DNA from: Propionibacteriaceae bacterium
GTDB lineage: Bacteria; Actinomycetota; Actinomycetes; Propionibacteriales; Propionibacteriaceae
Direction: 5' to 3'
DNA length: 6,854 bases
NCBI GenBank assembly: GCA_030544185.1
Contig: JAUNRO010000171.1
Location: forward strand, 1-6,854
Of the stretch, positions 4,316-6,854 are shown piece after piece (the stretch's first letter is position 1; every line of letters starts with the position of its first letter). The notes beneath the pieces are model-generated. The model ran no database searches and had not been told where the DNA came from. It saw nothing but the letters and a program-made list of their open reading frames with translations. Position numbers and translations under genes: made by a program.

Positions 4316-6854
4316 GGCGCCCAATGTACTGTGCGGCACCGACAAGGGCCGTGCGCACGCGCTTCGCCGACACCGGCCGGATCGTGCCCAGGCTCTGGGC
4401 GAACAGGCTAACCCGCAGTTCCTCCAGCAGCCAGCCCACCTCGGCCACCTCCGCCGGCAGCGGTCCGGGCGGCACGGTGGCGACCAGCTCGGCGTACTCC
4501 CCCTCCAACGGCCAGATCACCCTCAGCGCCTCGTCGTCGCGGCGCGGATTGCCGCGGCGGGCGGTGAGCCGCAGGTCGATCGCGTGCAGATATTTCGCGA
4601 GTTGGCCGAACCACGGCTCGGGGGTGGCGGCGATGAACCCGTCGAAGATCAGCGTCGCGCGCTGCTCGCGGATGTCGTCGGCGATCTCGGGGTCGTCCAC
4701 GCCCGCGAGCGCGAGCGCGGCCTGCTGGTCGCGGCGCAGGATCTCCGCGGTCTGGGCGACGACCGTGCGCATCCGGTCGGGCAGGTCGGTGCGCACGGTG
4801 TCGCGGAGCTGGTCGAACTGGGCGGGCGTGCGCACGGGCTGCGCAGCCGGGGTCAGGTCACCGACCGCCTTGAGCCGGGCGTCGGCGAGCAATTGGCCTA
4901 CGCCGGCGTAGGGGCTGTGGCCGAGCGCCAGCTTGTCGGTGTTCGACAGGTGCCCGACGACCCATTTCGTCGGGTCGGGGGTGTTGAGCTGGACCAGCCG
5001 GCGTACGCCCAGCGCATGTCGCCGGTCCCGCACCGCCGGGTTGTCGTGGACCACGAGCGAGACCGCGTCGCCGTCGTCGACCAGGCCGGGATAGCCGACT
5101 CCCCCGCCGACCCGCTGCTGGTCGGGCAGGGTGCCGAAGGTCCAGGTGGTCGCCCGCGTACGCCCCGGTTTCGCGGCGGCCTTCGTCAGCTTCTCGGTCA
5201 GCTGGGGGGCGAACCGGCGGCGCAGCTCGGCGAGGTCCTTGCCGCGGCCGACCTCCAGGTCCCCCCGGGCGGCATCGCGGATCACGAACGTGACCCGCAG
5301 GTGGTCATCCAGCTTGCTGAGGTCCCAGGCGTCGTCGGGCACGATCTCGCCCGTGCGCATGCGCAGCGCACGGCCCAGGGCGGTGGGGAATGGTTCGGTG
5401 TGGGGCACCTCCTGCTCCGCGAGCCAGGCGAGGGCGTCGCGGGCATGGTCGGGCGCGGGCACGAACCGCGTCCGGATCGCCTTGGGCAGGCCCCGGATGA
5501 GCTCAGTGGCCAGCTCGTGGCGCAGCCCCGGCACCTGCCAGCCGAACGGCTCGGCCGGGATCTGGTTGAGCCGGGCGAGCTGGATGTCCACGCTCACCCC
5601 GTCCGCCCCCGCGCCGGGATCGAACACATAGCTCACCGGCAGCGCCGTCCCGGCCACCTCGAGGGTGTCGGGGAAGTCGCCCGCGGCGGGGGCGTCGGTG
5701 GCGATCAGGTCGTCGAGGGTCAGCTCGAGGAAGGCGTCGTCGACCTTCCGCTTCACCCGCCACCAGGAGTCGAAGTGGCGCACCGACACCACATCGGCGG
5801 GCACGCGGGCGTCATAGAAGTCGAACAGGACCTGGTCGTCAACCACGATGTCGCGGCGCCGGGAGCGCTCCTCGAGTTCCTCGGCCTCGCGGCGTACGCG
5901 CTCGTTGCGCGCGAAGAAGTGGTGCCGCGTGCGCCAGTCCCCCTCGACCAGGGCCGCGCGGATGAAGATCTCGCGGGCGGCGGCCGGGTCGATCCGGGAG
6001 TAGTGCACGGGGCGGCCCGCGATGATCGGCACGCCGAGCAGGGTCACCTTCTCGGTCGCGACCACCGCGCCCATGCGGGCCGACCAGTGCGGTTCGGAAT
6101 GGGTACGCCGCAGCAGGTGCCCACCGACGGCCTCGACCCAACCGGCCTCGATGCCCGCGACCGTGCGGGCCCACAGCCGGGTGGTCTCGACGAGCTCGCC
6201 GGCCATCACCAGCGGCGGCTGGGTCTTCGCGACCGCGGAGCCGGGATTGATCGCGAATTTGCTGCCGCGCGCACCGAGGTATTCGCGGGGTCCCGGCCGG
6301 CGCCGCTGCTGGCCGCGGCCGCGGGGCTGCGGCTTCGGCTCTTCGAGCTCGGCGAGGCCGATGTGAGAGAGCAGGCCGGCGAGAATCGCGGTGTGGATGG
6401 CTGCCGGATCGCCGGGGACATCGTTGCGGGCCAGTTTGAGCTCGCGGGTGATCTCCTTGAGCTGGCCGACGAGGTCCTGCCACTCGCGGATGCGCAGGAA
6501 ATTGAGGTATTCCTCCCGGCACATCCGCCGGAACCCGTTGCCCGACAGCGCCTTGCGCTGGGCGACCACGTAGTCCCACAGGCGGAGCAGCGCGATGAAG
6601 TCCGACCCGTCGGGGGCCGGGTCCTCGGCCTTCTCCCCGGGCGCCGCCGGCGAGGGCAGGGGCGCGAAGAACCGCCGGTGCAGCGCGTCGGCCTTCTCCT
6701 TGGCGTCGGTCGGGCGCTCGCGCGGGTCGGAGATGGTGAGGCCCGCGACGATGACGATGACCTCGCGCAGGCAGTCCCGGCGCGCGGCCTCGACGAGCAT
6801 CCGGGCCATCCGGGGGTCGAGCGGGATCCGGGACAGCTGGTGGCCGATCCGGGT
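4308..6854 (-). CDS. hrpA: ATP-dependent RNA helicase HrpA, N-terminal part outside the window
   Basis: 848 residues of the C-terminal part of a DEAH-box RNA helicase; the frame is open through the right edge, and full-length HrpA is about 1300 residues. The Walker and DEAH helicase motifs lie outside the window. Visible in order (numbering from the edge): the helicase-associated HA2 region, starting IGHQLSRIPLDPRMARML (3-20) and including VAGLTISDPRERP; the OB-fold region around EYLGARGSKFAINPG (191-205) and ELVETTRLWARTVAG (220-234); then the long HrpA-specific DUF3418, including ALVEGDWRTRHHFFARN (301-317), SRRRDIVVDDQVLFDFYDAR (331-350), VRHFDSWW (358-365), the VPGLRHELATELIRGLPK segment, FVPAPDHA, and the C-terminal EELRVSLFAQSLGT. 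Segment order and motifs match my memory of E. coli HrpA closely. A basic, proline-rich insert (172-190) sits in the OB region. E. coli HrpA has been linked to mRNA processing and to rescue of stalled ribosomes. An in-frame ATG at 6809 is internal, not the start. GC is very high. The PAC2 gene overlaps its 3' end. Confidence 0.95.
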   Translation of the reverse strand, partial: TRIGHQLSRIPLDPRMARMLVEAARRDCLREVIVIVAGLTISDPRERPTDAKEKADALHRRFFAPLPSPAAPGEKAEDPAPDGSDFIALLRLWDYVVAQRKALSGNGFRRMCREEYLNFLRIREWQDLVGQLKEITRELKLARNDVPGDPAAIHTAILAGLLSHIGLAELEEPKPQPRGRGQQRRRPGPREYLGARGSKFAINPGSAVAKTQPPLVMAGELVETTRLWARTVAGIEAGWVEAVGGHLLRRTHSEPHWSARMGAVVATEKVTLLGVPIIAGRPVHYSRIDPAAAREIFIRAALVEGDWRTRHHFFARNERVRREAEELEERSRRRDIVVDDQVLFDFYDARVPADVVSVRHFDSWWRVKRKVDDAFLELTLDDLIATDAPAAGDFPDTLEVAGTALPVSYVFDPGAGADGVSVDIQLARLNQIPAEPFGWQVPGLRHELATELIRGLPKAIRTRFVPAPDHARDALAWLAEQEVPHTEPFPTALGRALRMRTGEIVPDDAWDLSKLDDHLRVTFVIRDAARGDLEVGRGKDLAELRRRFAPQLTEKLTKAAAKPGRTRATTWTFGTLPDQQRVGGGVGYPGLVDDGDAVSLVVHDNPAVRDRRHALGVRRLVQLNTPDPTKWVVGHLSNTDKLALGHSPYAGVGQLLADARLKAVGDLTPAAQPVRTPAQFDQLRDTVRTDLPDRMRTVVAQTAEILRRDQQAALALAGVDDPEIADDIREQRATLIFDGFIAATPEPWFGQLAKYLHAIDLRLTARRGNPRRDDEALRVIWPLEGEYAELVATVPPGPLPAEVAEVGWLLEELRVSLFAQSLGTIRPVSAKRVRTALVGAAQYIGRHA

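Noticed and set aside
4316..4345. TTG start ten codons upstream for the PAC2 protein
   Set aside because: TTG is a rare start, no Shine-Dalgarno precedes it, and homologues as I recall them begin near MLDPRLLYSF. The ATG at 4315 with overlap to hrpA is simpler.
5503..6579. Minus-strand frames of 86 and 246 codons within hrpA
   Set aside because: They are out-of-frame shadows of hrpA, Arg/Pro-rich, and the real frame matches HrpA motifs throughout.

Overview
The window reads as chromosomal DNA from a high-GC Gram-positive bacterium (Actinomycetota). The evidence is very GC-rich coding sequence, frequent GTG starts, an actinobacterial-style PAC2 protein directly behind an HrpA helicase, and a NarL-type two-component pair of actinobacterial character. 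A member of the Propionibacteriales or a relative is possible, but the sequence alone does not settle the order. Every gene I can support lies on the minus strand, so biological reading order runs from high to low coordinates.

Right side (3410-6854): the 3' two-thirds of hrpA, a DEAH-box RNA helicase gene cut by the right window edge before its helicase motifs. It overlaps by 8 nt with a complete PAC2-family (proteasome assembly chaperone-like) gene. The two look like one translationally coupled unit with housekeeping character. GC in hrpA is very high (several 60-base lines near 80%).

Middle (1439-3409): a two-component system. A histidine kinase with several membrane helices and no evident extracytoplasmic domain overlaps by 4 nt (ATGA) with a NarL/LuxR-type response regulator. 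A candidate promoter sits so close to the kinase GTG that the transcript may be leaderless. GC falls to about 55-65% here.

Left-middle (791-1438): a 186-nt spacer carries a pair of direct repeats and a small inverted repeat. It is followed by two very small genes: a candidate 46-residue, four-cysteine, hydrophobic peptide and a 76-residue protein with two predicted membrane helices and a strong ribosome binding site. The order kinase - regulator - spacer with repeats - peptide - small membrane protein suggests, as inference, a small signalling, envelope-stress or peptide/immunity module controlled by the adjacent regulator. This is the most interesting part of the window.

Left edge (1-790): tesB-like acyl-CoA thioesterase II, running off the window just before its C-terminus.

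I see no tRNA, rRNA, CRISPR array, insertion sequence or convincing rho-independent terminator. No gene-free stretch exceeds 300 bases.
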